A stretch of 10,060 nucleotides of DNA from Nitrospinota bacterium (GCA_016212295.1 JACRGO010000208.1:1-10060), one strand, 5' to 3'; positions 1 to 5,981 are shown, counted from the stretch's first letter. The notes: a model not told the origin generated them from the letters alone. Numbers and translations: made by a program.

Positions 1-140
1 ATTTGAAATTTCAAAAAGGCGGCAAAAAGTGAAACGTTTTATGGCAAAAAGAGATAAATTTTCGGAATAGGCGAGTAAGTATCTCCAACCGTGAAAAAAC
101 ATTGCGCCTTTTTTGAAAATTTCAAATATTTTTGGCTAGG
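1..140. repeat. Palindromic intergenic repeat, left copy (contains 91-bp inverted-repeat arm 50-140)
   Basis: Positions 50-140 are the reverse complement of 2340-2430, with 88 of 91 bases identical; the three differences fall at the CCAACCGTGA/CCGGCCGTGT segment. The copy is itself roughly palindromic: bases 1-22 (starting ATTTGAAATTTCAAAAAGGC) match the reverse complement of 105-127 apart from two single-base gaps. The left part may continue before the window. There is no ORF and no transposase. The structure resembles a MITE or a REP-like element, but the family is not recognised. It lies upstream of the TRAP genes. Confidence 0.85.
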
Positions 141-180
141 AATTTATCGAATAAATTAATGCCTTTGGGTCAAGATTTTT

Positions 181-280
181 TTACCACAAAGCGCGCAAAG
201 GAGGCGCAAAGATCGCAAAGTTTTTCTCCGCGGTCTTTGCGGATTCTTTGCGTTCTTTGCGGTTAATCTTGGTTGTGGTT
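181..280. repeat. CGCAAAG-rich inverted repeat upstream of dctP
   Basis: Three CGCAAAG heptamers (194-200, 205-211, 214-220) are followed by three inverted copies, CTTTGCG (235-241, 246-252, 255-261). They are bracketed by ACCACAA near 183-189 and TTGTGGT near 273-279. The whole can fold into a long imperfect stem-loop just upstream of the DctP gene. Related A-rich periodic elements lie at 1391-1416 and 5914-5981. Elements of this style are common between genes in environmental genomes; no function is assigned. Confidence 0.75.
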
Positions 281-310
281 ATGTACTTTTTCTCGGCTTA
301 TTTTTTAAAT

Positions 311-314
311 GAGG
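311..314 (+). promoter_or_regulatory. Shine-Dalgarno GAGG deciding the DctP start
   Basis: GAGG at 311-314 lies six bases before the ATG at 321. This favours 321 over the in-frame ATG at 309, which overlaps the GAGG itself. The 321 start also gives a compact signal peptide beginning MNFKK. Confidence 0.6.
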
Positions 315-320
315 CTCGTG

Positions 321-1331
321 ATGAACTTTAAAAAAATCCTTTTAACAATTCCCTTCTTTCTCCTCTCCGTTGCGCTTATGCCGTTATCCGCCATGTCCGA
401 GGAAATTATTATAAAATTCGCCACCCTGGCCCCTGAAGGGTCCACCTGGATGAACCTCATGAAGGAAATGGATCTGGAAATCCAGAAAAAGACGACTGGA
501 AGGGTCAAGTTCAAAATCTACCCCGGCGGCGTGTCAGGTGATGAAAAGGACGTTGTCAGGAAAATGCGGCTTGGCCAGCTTCACGCGGGCGGGTTCTCAG
601 GGGTCGGCCTTGGGGAAATACTTCCCTCGGTGCGCGTGTTGGACCTTCCTTTTCTATTCAGGAACAAAAAGGAATTGGATTTTATCCAGGAAAAATATTT
701 TGACTGGTTCGCCAAGGCATTTGAGGAAAGCGGCCATATACTACTGGGATGGGCTGAGGTGGGCCCGGTTTATATATTCTCCAACGAGGAGATCCATTCC
801 CTGCAAGATATGAAGGGACACAAGATGTGGATGTGGGAAGGAGATCCCCTGGCGGCCGCCCTGTTCAAGGCGTTGAATCTCGCCCCATATCCCCTGTCAG
901 TAACTGACGTTTTGATGGCCCTGCAGACCGGGATGATCGACACCGTGTACGTGTCCCCCTTGGGCGCCATATCGCTTCAATGGTTCACGAAGGTCAAATA
1001 TATGATGGACCTGCCCATGGCGATATCCACCGGGGCGGTCACCATTTACAAGTCTCAATTCCTGAAGATTGCCCCGGAGGACCGCAAGATCATTCAGGAC
1101 GTGGCCGCCTCTTCACTGAAAAAATTGACCCTCACTTCCAGGTCGGACAATGAAAAATCCGTGCAGTTGATGAAGGATTACGGGATAAAGGTAATATCCG
1201 TGACTGACCCGGCCAGGATCGAGGAATTCCGAAGAGTGGGCGATCCTGTGAGGAAGGAATTGACAGGAAAACTCTTTCCCCAGGAGCTTATAAACGGAAT
1301 TATGAAGGACCTGGAGGGGTTGAGGAAGTAG
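321..1331 (+). CDS. dctP: TRAP transporter substrate-binding protein, DctP family
   Basis: This is the periplasmic solute-binding subunit of a tripartite ATP-independent periplasmic (TRAP) transporter. The protein has 336 residues, the usual family length. Residues 1-25 form a signal peptide (MNFKK, a hydrophobic stretch, then a probable cut after LSAMS). The mature domain starts with IKFATLAPEGSTW, and family features follow: IYPGG (66-70), LPFLF (109-113), the MKGHK hinge (164-168) and ALQTGMIDTVY (200-210). Classical DctP proteins have KIRVP after the GxK, with the Arg pairing to the ligand carboxylate; here the sequence reads HKMWMWEGD, so Trp170 appears to replace it. I recall similar KMW-WEGDPLA proteins in deltaproteobacteria, some beside TatT-type lipoproteins, but no tatT is present here. 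The ligand is unknown. A small-permease gene follows after a 113-bp repeat-filled gap. Confidence 0.92.
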   Translation: MNFKKILLTIPFFLLSVALMPLSAMSEEIIIKFATLAPEGSTWMNLMKEMDLEIQKKTTGRVKFKIYPGGVSGDEKDVVRKMRLGQLHAGGFSGVGLGEILPSVRVLDLPFLFRNKKELDFIQEKYFDWFAKAFEESGHILLGWAEVGPVYIFSNEEIHSLQDMKGHKMWMWEGDPLAAALFKALNLAPYPLSVTDVLMALQTGMIDTVYVSPLGAISLQWFTKVKYMMDLPMAISTGAVTIYKSQFLKIAPEDRKIIQDVAASSLKKLTLTSRSDNEKSVQLMKDYGIKVISVTDPARIEEFRRVGDPVRKELTGKLFPQELINGIMKDLEGLRK

Positions 1332-1342
1332 AGGATATTTGA

Positions 1343-1377
1343 GATTTCAGATTTCAGATTTGAAATTTCAGATTTAA
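1343..1377. repeat. Tandem 7-bp repeat, five units
   Basis: Five consecutive heptamers follow the pattern GATTTCA, GATTTCA, GATTTGA, AATTTCA, GATTTAA in the gap between the two TRAP genes. The 13-mer ATTTGAAATTTCA within it also occurs at bases 1-13 of the window. It is non-coding and separates two genes that would normally be tightly coupled. Confidence 0.8.
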
Positions 1378-1390
1378 GGACCAAAGAGCT

Positions 1391-1416
1391 TTTCGCGGCG
1401 TCCTTGCGTCTCAGCG
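1391..1416. repeat. Fragment of a CGCAAAG-type periodic repeat
   Basis: The stretch contains GCGTCCTTGCGTCTCAGCGG, a degenerate relative of the CTTTGCG units at 235-261. It ends 28 bases before the DctQ start, in a place where no Shine-Dalgarno sequence can be seen. The family assignment rests on appearance only. Confidence 0.45.
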
Positions 1417-1444
1417 GTAAAAAAAATTGAATTTTAAATATTCA

Positions 1445-1942
1445 ATGAACCTTATTAAAAAAATCGATTCTGCCATCTCAAAAATCGAAGGGATAATCAT
1501 TTCAGCCTTGCTGGCCGTTATGATCCTGATGGCCTTTTCCCAGGTGGTCTTGAGAAATTTTTTTCATGGGGGGATACCCTGGGCGGATATTTTCCTTAGG
1601 AACCTGGTCCTATGGGTATGCTTCATAGGGGCCTCCCTTTCATGCAAGGAACACAGGCACATCAATATCGATATCCTGAGCCGGTTTCTTCCCATTGGAT
1701 TCAGCAATATCGCCGGGATTTTTATAAATCTTGCTTCTTCCATCGTGTGCGGGTTCCTGGCCTCCGCCGCCTGGGGCTTCATGATGGACGAGCGCACCGC
1801 TGGGGGCTTTCTTTTTTCCGAAATTTCCACTTGGTACTTTTTGACTATTATCCCGGCGTCCCTTTCCCTCATGAGCGTTAGATTCTTCGTCTATTCATTC
1901 ATGCCATTCTCCGGCAAGGAATCCATTGTATTATCGCGTTAA
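1445..1942 (+). CDS. dctQ: TRAP transporter small permease, DctQ family
   Basis: This is the small membrane subunit of a TRAP transporter, which pairs with the large permease DctM and the binding protein. It has 165 residues from the ATG at 1445, with four hydrophobic segments at roughly 16-36, 52-68, 88-110 and 130-152. Family hallmarks are visible: FSQVVLRNFF (31-40), WADIFLRNLVLW (46-57, matching the WaeE-x-xR-x-x-x-xW pattern with Asp in place of Glu), IGASLSCKEHRHINID (61-76) and a closing SVRFF. An in-frame TTG at 1427 would add six residues; neither start has a clear ribosome binding site. No dctM follows, although the usual order is P-Q-M. DctQ and DctM can also be fused, but this protein ends cleanly at the normal Q length. 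A GC-rich hairpin begins 16 bases after the stop. Confidence 0.9.
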   Translation: MNLIKKIDSAISKIEGIIISALLAVMILMAFSQVVLRNFFHGGIPWADIFLRNLVLWVCFIGASLSCKEHRHINIDILSRFLPIGFSNIAGIFINLASSIVCGFLASAAWGFMMDERTAGGFLFSEISTWYFLTIIPASLSLMSVRFFVYSFMPFSGKESIVLSR

Positions 1943-1973
1943 GAAATTTATTTTGATTGCGGCCAAAGGCCGC
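1943..1973. repeat. Direct-repeat copy 1 with GC-rich hairpin after dctQ
   Basis: Bases 1943-1965 are identical over 23 bp to 8002-8024 in the feoB leader. The copy continues into a perfect 6-bp hairpin, GCGGCC-AAA-GGCCGC, at 1959-1973. The hairpin lies directly downstream of the dctQ stop and could protect or end the transcript, but no T-run follows, so it is not a standard intrinsic terminator. Confidence 0.75.
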
Positions 1974-2339
1974 GCCATCCATACACCGCGTGAGTTCAGA
2001 AAAAAATCCCTTCGTTTCATGCAATAATTTTACTTGCCAATTCGTTTAATGAGGTTTTCAGCCGTGAATGGATGTTGAAGTCTTGCAAGAGGAACAGCCG
2101 CCGCCGCAAAACGGCTTTTAAATTGTAAGTAAAGCTCCCAGCAAGGCCGCCTGATCTTGATATCTCCATGAGTTTTCCTATTAATGAAAAGCAGTGGTAC
2201 ATAAAAATGAAATGCGATGGTATTTCAGAGTCAACAAATTTACAATAGGATTTTTCTGACAAAAACAGGACGATTCTGGCTTTTGTGGGACTTTTGCGGC
2301 TTTTATGGGATTTTTACGTTATCAACGAAACTGCTGAAA
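1974..2339. other. Gene-free spacer, inner part of the inverted-repeat segment
   Basis: No credible gene is visible. Short open frames on both strands (about 81 codons on the minus strand at 2017-2262 and the start of a frame from 2217 on the plus strand) have no recognisable motif. I see no trace of DctM. A degenerate tandem pair of 20-bp units, GGCTTTTGTGGGACTTTTGC and GGCTTTTATGGGATTTTTAC, sits at 2278-2317 with 16 of 20 bases shared. Confidence 0.6.
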
Positions 2340-2430
2340 CCTAGCCAAAAATATTTGAAATTTTCAAAAAAGGCGCAATGTTTTTACACGGCCGGAGATA
2401 CTTACTCGCCTATTCCGAAAATTTATCTCT
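2340..2430. repeat. 91-bp inverted repeat, right copy
   Basis: This is the reverse complement of 50-140 with three mismatches in 91 bases. It starts CCTAGCCAAAAATATTTG and ends AAATTTATCTCT. The two arms enclose 2,199 bp that contain both TRAP genes. No target-site duplication was seen at the outer edges: ...GGCAAAA precedes the left arm and ATAGGCG follows the right arm. Confidence 0.9.
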
Positions 2431-2448
2431 ATAGGCGAGTAAGTATCT
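2396..2448. repeat. Perfect 18-bp hairpin at the outer edge of the right repeat copy
   Basis: The left stem AGATACTTACTCGCCTAT (2396-2413) and the right stem ATAGGCGAGTAAGTATCT (2431-2448) are exact reverse complements around a 17-base loop. The left stem and loop belong to the 91-bp repeat and the right stem lies just outside it. This suggests that the complete ancestral element was a longer palindrome centred on this loop. Confidence 0.9.
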
Positions 2449-2701
2449 ATTATGTAGGGGGAATCAGGGGAGGTTTGGAGAGAAACCCGCCCTTTGGGAG
2501 ATTTAGTGAGTGCCGGGGACTGCTATATTATCCAATTTCCCAATTAGTTTAATTTCATTGACGGGAAAAATCATTGATCTGGATCAAGAAAAAAAAGGAG
2601 AGGCTTTGCACGTGGAAGGATGAAAAAAAATCAGGAATACTCAGAAACTATCTTAAAAAAAAATTAAGCTTTGGCCTGCTTACAAATAGCCGGAAAAATC
2701 C
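2449..2701. other. Gene-free spacer between repeat elements
   Basis: No gene is seen. A G-rich stretch at about 2456-2500 is followed by AT-rich sequence. The only ORF with a plausible start, an ATG at 2620, stops after 15 codons. The stretch contains the FNR-type palindrome listed separately. Confidence 0.55.
2574..2587. promoter_or_regulatory. Perfect FNR/DNR-type palindrome
   Basis: TTGATCTGGATCAA matches the FNR/DNR consensus TTGAT-N4-ATCAA at all ten defined positions. No annotated gene starts downstream on either strand. On the minus strand a TAAACT hexamer at 2546-2551 is placed as a -10 would be for a site centred at -41.5. The match is seen; the regulatory function is inferred and could be chance. 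Confidence 0.4.
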
Positions 2702-2890
2702 TTAACACACCCCGGCCTTCGGCCACCCCTCTCAAGAGGGGAAAATGATAGCACCTTTTCAATAGGGGACTATTGGGAATCATGGAGGGATAGAGGAAAC
2801 AACTGTAAATCATGCCGACGGTGACTTTAAAATTTATCCTTTAAAAAATTCCCCTCTTGAGAGGGGTGGCCGAAGGCCGGGGTGTGTTAA
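2702..2890. repeat. Perfect 42-bp inverted repeat flanking a 105-bp core
   Basis: Arms 2702-2743 and 2849-2890 are exact reverse complements. Each arm carries two small hairpins, one in CCGGCCTTCGG and one in CCCCTCTCAAGAGGGG. The core at 2744-2848 is AT-rich and has no ORF. The arms begin and end with TTAACACACC/GGTGTGTTAA. It looks like an intergenic palindromic repeat pair or a small non-autonomous mobile element, lying 75 bp beyond the 3' end of the PD40 gene. Confidence 0.9.
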
Positions 2891-2965
2891 CGGTCTCTTA
2901 TTCATGCCTCATATTCGCGTCTCCGCGATATATTTTTAATTTATAGCAGTTTAAGGAACAGCCCC

Positions 2966-5104
2966 TCAAAAATTCACGCCACTATTGCTGTCTACCCTAT
3001 AGTAGCCCTTCTTGATTTTCTCCTTCAGTGTAGCCGTCTTCTCGGTTGTCCCTTGTTTCAGCTTATACTTCCCGGCGGTCAGTTTGCTGAAGGCATACTT
3101 ACCGTTTTTAGGCGTGGTGGAGCTTAGCTTCTGGTACAAACCGTATTTTGGAGAATAACGGAACAGGGTGATGGAGGAGTTCCTGGCGGACTTGCCGGAT
3201 ATCTCCCCGCGGATAGTGTGGGACATGATAATGAAGGAGCTTGGTTTTTTCTTGCTGGAGCTTAGTTTGGATACCGTGGCGGAAACGATGTTATGCTTTG
3301 CGTCCACTTTGGATTTTAAGCGGGTGAGTTTGCTCCTGCTCTCCATTTCATAAAGCTGAAGGGACTGCTCGTTATATCCCTCTATCTCCGAATCATTATA
3401 GTGGACCTTGATAGTGTATGATCCCCCGCTCTTCTTCGACGCAGCGGCTTTATAATAGGAAGGCGCCCCGGATGAACCGCCGCAGAGATGGGCCACCTGT
3501 TCCCCTATCCCCGTATTTTCAGCTCCGCTTATGTTGGCAGTGGGAGAGTCATTGCTGTCCCCGCCGCAAACGTGTGGGGACTCCATGCTCATGCTGCCTG
3601 ATACATGGTCTGACGATGACGAGGTGACTGATGAATAGCCCGGATCTGAGCCGCTCCGCAGGTTTCCGGTAAGAGTGGTAACGGTGACCATTGGCATTAT
3701 GACCATTGATCCGCCGCCGCCGATTTCAGAGCGGGAATAGGCGAGCTGGGTCCCATCAGGCGACCACCTGATCCATTGCTTGTTGATATTGGTTTCTGGA
3801 TAAAATTCGTTGTTGAGGAAGACGTCCATAGTGGACTCGGCGGTGGAATCAAGGATGTACATTTTGATTTGGACGTTGTTATCGTTCATTCCCCCTTCGG
3901 AAGCGGAAACCCCGATCCATTTCCCGTCCCTGGACCAGCCCGGCGCCCCGCGAACGGAATAAGATGTGCTTTCCAATTTACTAACTACAGCGCCGCCCGG
4001 GTTGTTAGGGTCCGGGTTGGTTCCGCCTGCGCTGCCGCCAGGATTCGTGCCGCCACCTGAAGTCTCCGTGAAAGGCGTGACCTTCTGTGCCCTGGAATCG
4101 CTGAGAGATGTGATAGCGCCCGTCGTGCCCGCTATTATGTCTTGAATTCCATTCAGAACATAGATGTTTCCGCTTGCGGCCAAGACCCCAATCCTGTCAA
4201 CCGCCCTGACCCCAGTAGGATTTCCACCCGCGTCCGTAATGTCTTCAGGCGACCATGAGGCGGACCAGACCTGAAGTCCATCGGTGATTTGTACCGCCGC
4301 CTGCGCGCTCGTTAATTCATTTTTGTCCGCCGGATCAAAGGTTAAGGTCCAAAGGTCTCCGGCGTTGTCTCCAGCCACGGTCCTTAGAAAAAGCAGTCTT
4401 TCCTTTGCCGTTTTTTCGTCCCAAATGGACTCAGGCTTGATTGCGTTTGAATAATTTTTGGTTGAGGCTGGAAGCGCCGAATTCTGGAGAAAGGTGGTGA
4501 CGTCAGCGGTTATTGTGCCGCCTGCTCCACCTGGGTTGCCGCCTGGATTGTTAGGGTCCGGGTTATTCGGGTCAGGATTATTAACATTGCCATTGGGATT
4601 ATTAGGGTCAGGATTCGTGGCGTTCGGATCAGGGTTGGTTGCAGCCGCGCCTGTGGCTTTTTGCTGGGCCGGGTTATTGCTCTGGGTAGTGTCCTCGGTA
4701 TCGTCTATGTTAAAGGACATGATTTTTGCGTCAACGTTATCGTTTTCAGGGTCGGTCCAAAAAAGCATGCGCTGGTCGCCGGACACCCACGAATGATAAA
4801 CTCCGACGCTTGTCCCCATGTCGTATCGTTTGGACGAGGCATTGACGGTGTCGTAAATTTCAAGGTTGTTGCCGTTGGCGCCGGCAAGATAGCGCCCTGA
4901 TTGCGACCATGAAGGGTCGCCGCCTATGGCCACTTCAATCGAGTCCGTTGTATCCGCCGGCGTTTCGAAATCAGTGTTCTCCGCCGCCGGGTTGTCCAAT
5001 GCCTTAAGGCCGGCGAAGATAACAGCCGGAAGGACCAGGGGAAGGGACAATAAAACAAGGAGGATAATATTTTTCAGCGTCAGGGAATTTTTTTTCATTT
5101 TCAT
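2966..5104 (-). CDS. Secreted TolB/PD40-like beta-propeller protein with Asn/Asp/Pro linkers
   Basis: This 712-residue protein is not assigned to a named family. The start at 5104 has AGGAGA eight bases upstream. Residues 1-31 form a signal peptide (MKMKK, a Leu/Val-rich core, then AGLKA), so it is exported. WD40/TolB-like (PD40) blades are visible as DPSWSQSGRYLA (63-74), SASWSPED (281-288), APGWSRDGKWIG (387-398) and WIRWSPDGTQLAY (444-456). Two low-complexity linkers rich in NPDPN and GG (about 156-196 and 350-371) separate the blade groups. A Ser-rich stretch (484-560) holds two HxCGG motifs (Cys513, Cys541). The C-terminus (about 630-690) contains SSITLFRYSPKYG and NGKYAFSKLTAGKYKL, resembling a carboxypeptidase-regulatory or Cna_B-type beta-sandwich. 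It probably acts outside the cytoplasm in binding or assembly; no catalytic motif is seen. Confidence 0.85.
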   Translation of the reverse strand: MKMKKNSLTLKNIILLVLLSLPLVLPAVIFAGLKALDNPAAENTDFETPADTTDSIEVAIGGDPSWSQSGRYLAGANGNNLEIYDTVNASSKRYDMGTSVGVYHSWVSGDQRMLFWTDPENDNVDAKIMSFNIDDTEDTTQSNNPAQQKATGAAATNPDPNATNPDPNNPNGNVNNPDPNNPDPNNPGGNPGGAGGTITADVTTFLQNSALPASTKNYSNAIKPESIWDEKTAKERLLFLRTVAGDNAGDLWTLTFDPADKNELTSAQAAVQITDGLQVWSASWSPEDITDAGGNPTGVRAVDRIGVLAASGNIYVLNGIQDIIAGTTGAITSLSDSRAQKVTPFTETSGGGTNPGGSAGGTNPDPNNPGGAVVSKLESTSYSVRGAPGWSRDGKWIGVSASEGGMNDNNVQIKMYILDSTAESTMDVFLNNEFYPETNINKQWIRWSPDGTQLAYSRSEIGGGGSMVIMPMVTVTTLTGNLRSGSDPGYSSVTSSSSDHVSGSMSMESPHVCGGDSNDSPTANISGAENTGIGEQVAHLCGGSSGAPSYYKAAASKKSGGSYTIKVHYNDSEIEGYNEQSLQLYEMESRSKLTRLKSKVDAKHNIVSATVSKLSSSKKKPSSFIIMSHTIRGEISGKSARNSSITLFRYSPKYGLYQKLSSTTPKNGKYAFSKLTAGKYKLKQGTTEKTATLKEKIKKGYYRVDSNSGVNF

Positions 5105-5156
5105 TTTAATATCTCCTAAAAAAAATCAAAGGAATTTCATGATAAAAAACAGGCAT

Positions 5157-5186
5157 AATATACAGTAATAGTAATACAATTGTCAA
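5157..5186 (-). promoter_or_regulatory. Sigma-70-like promoter for the PD40 gene
   Basis: On the minus strand, a perfect TTGACA (5181-5186) is followed after 18 bases by TATATT (5157-5162). This predicts a transcript start near 5150 and a leader of about 46 bases before the ATG at 5104. The element begins 12 bases past the stop of the upstream DtxR-type gene, so the PD40 gene can be expressed independently of the iron locus. Confidence 0.65.
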
Positions 5187-5197
5187 ACCTTATTGAA

Positions 5198-5863
5198 TCA
5201 CTTTTCCACCGGTTTCCAGACGTGGATTTCCTCTCCTATGGACTCTTCCATGGCGATCTGGCGCTGGTCCACTTCCACCACTATTGCCGGGTAGGTCTGA
5301 TGGAGCCTGATCTCGACCCCAGGGGTCAGGCCCATGGCCAGAAGTTTATGCATCCGACTGTCGTCCCTGGTGTTAATGGAGATGATTTTGGCAGCGCTCC
5401 CTATCTTCATTCTAGTCAGGGGAATGGCGGCGGACTCGATGGAGCTTTGGGCCTCCACGCAGCATCTTCCTTCCGGTATTGGCGATCCGTGCGGGCATTT
5501 TTTTGGATGCCCCAGCAGGATGCAGATGGACTCCACCAACTCCGGCGCCAGGACATGCTCAAACTCGCAGGCCGCTTTCTCCGTTTCACTTACTCCTTTT
5601 CCAAGCACATCCACCATAAGCCGCTCCGCGAGCCTGTGCCTCCTGACAATGCCCTTGGCCATATCATTTCCTTTCGGGGTCAAGGTGATTTTTTCACCGT
5701 CAAAGATGAGGATGCCGTTGGATGCGAACTGATACAGGGCCTTCTCGTGCTCCTGGGCCGGATCGTGTTTTTTCAGATAGGAGAGCGTCAAATCATGGTA
5801 TTCAGCCAGATGCCACAAGGTTTCCAGTAGTTCGTCCTTTTTGTGATTTTCCTCCAAGTTCAT
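5198..5863 (-). CDS. DtxR/MntR-family metal-dependent regulator with C-terminal FeoA-like domain
   Basis: This 221-residue protein is probably an iron- or manganese-responsive repressor. The start at 5863 has AGGAGA at 5870-5875. Domains: an N-terminal winged-helix region (about 8-65, ending in LTPKG), then the dimerisation and metal domain with RRHRLAERLMVDVLG (74-88) and ACEFEHVLAPELVESI (98-113). Cys99, Glu102 and His103 correspond to the primary metal ligands of DtxR, and His76 and Glu80 to ancillary ligands. A loop LGHPKKCPHGSPIP (117-130) ends in GRCC (132-135). The C-terminal SH3/FeoA-like domain (about 145-218) has LLAMGLTPGVEI. The recognition helix (LSYLKKHDPAQEHEKALYQF) departs from the usual DtxR pattern. 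It lies 138 bp downstream of feoB on the same strand, consistent with iron control of that transporter. Confidence 0.88.
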   Translation of the reverse strand: MNLEENHKKDELLETLWHLAEYHDLTLSYLKKHDPAQEHEKALYQFASNGILIFDGEKITLTPKGNDMAKGIVRRHRLAERLMVDVLGKGVSETEKAACEFEHVLAPELVESICILLGHPKKCPHGSPIPEGRCCVEAQSSIESAAIPLTRMKIGSAAKIISINTRDDSRMHKLLAMGLTPGVEIRLHQTYPAIVVEVDQRQIAMEESIGEEIHVWKPVEK

Positions 5864-5913
5864 GGCTCTTCTCCTAAATTATCTGTATATATGTTCTATT
5901 AAAACTTAGTGAA

Positions 5914-5981
5914 CCTTAGTGTCTTCGTGACTTTGTGGCTATTCATTTTTTTGCCACTAAGACACAAAGCCGCAAAGATAC
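5914..5981. repeat. Period-8 CACNAAG inverted repeat between feoB and the DtxR gene
   Basis: In the reverse complement of 5914-5939, units GCCACAAA, GTCACGAA and GACACTAA follow one another with period 8. From 5953 the plus strand reads GCCACTAA, GACACAAA, GCCGCAAA, GATACACA with the same period. The two blocks face each other around a short spacer and can form an imperfect hairpin. The element sits inside the probable feoB-dtxR transcription unit and accounts for much of its 138-bp gap. Confidence 0.75.

Noticed and set aside
194-261. Spaced heptamers as a possible CRISPR array
   Set aside because: Units are only 7 bp with gaps of 2-4 bases and include inverted copies, which does not fit a CRISPR repeat-spacer pattern.
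2017-2262. 81-codon minus-strand ORF in the spacer after dctQ
   Set aside because: It has no recognised motif and lies in repeat-rich spacer; I could not support it as a gene.
2217-2552. 111-codon plus-strand ORF crossing the right inverted repeat
   Set aside because: Much of its length is made of the palindromic repeat, so the frame is probably accidental.
2620-2667. Small ORF after the FNR-type site, starting MKKNQEYSE
   Set aside because: It stops after 15 codons within an A-run and has no supporting ribosome binding site of note.
2915-2928. TCGCG-TCTC-CGCGA hairpin as terminator of the PD40 gene
   Set aside because: On the strand of that gene it is not followed by a T-run; the T-rich side faces the opposite strand, where no gene ends nearby.
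5180-5830. 216-codon plus-strand ORF opposite the DtxR-type gene
   Set aside because: It is antisense to a clear, motif-complete gene and shows no family features of its own.
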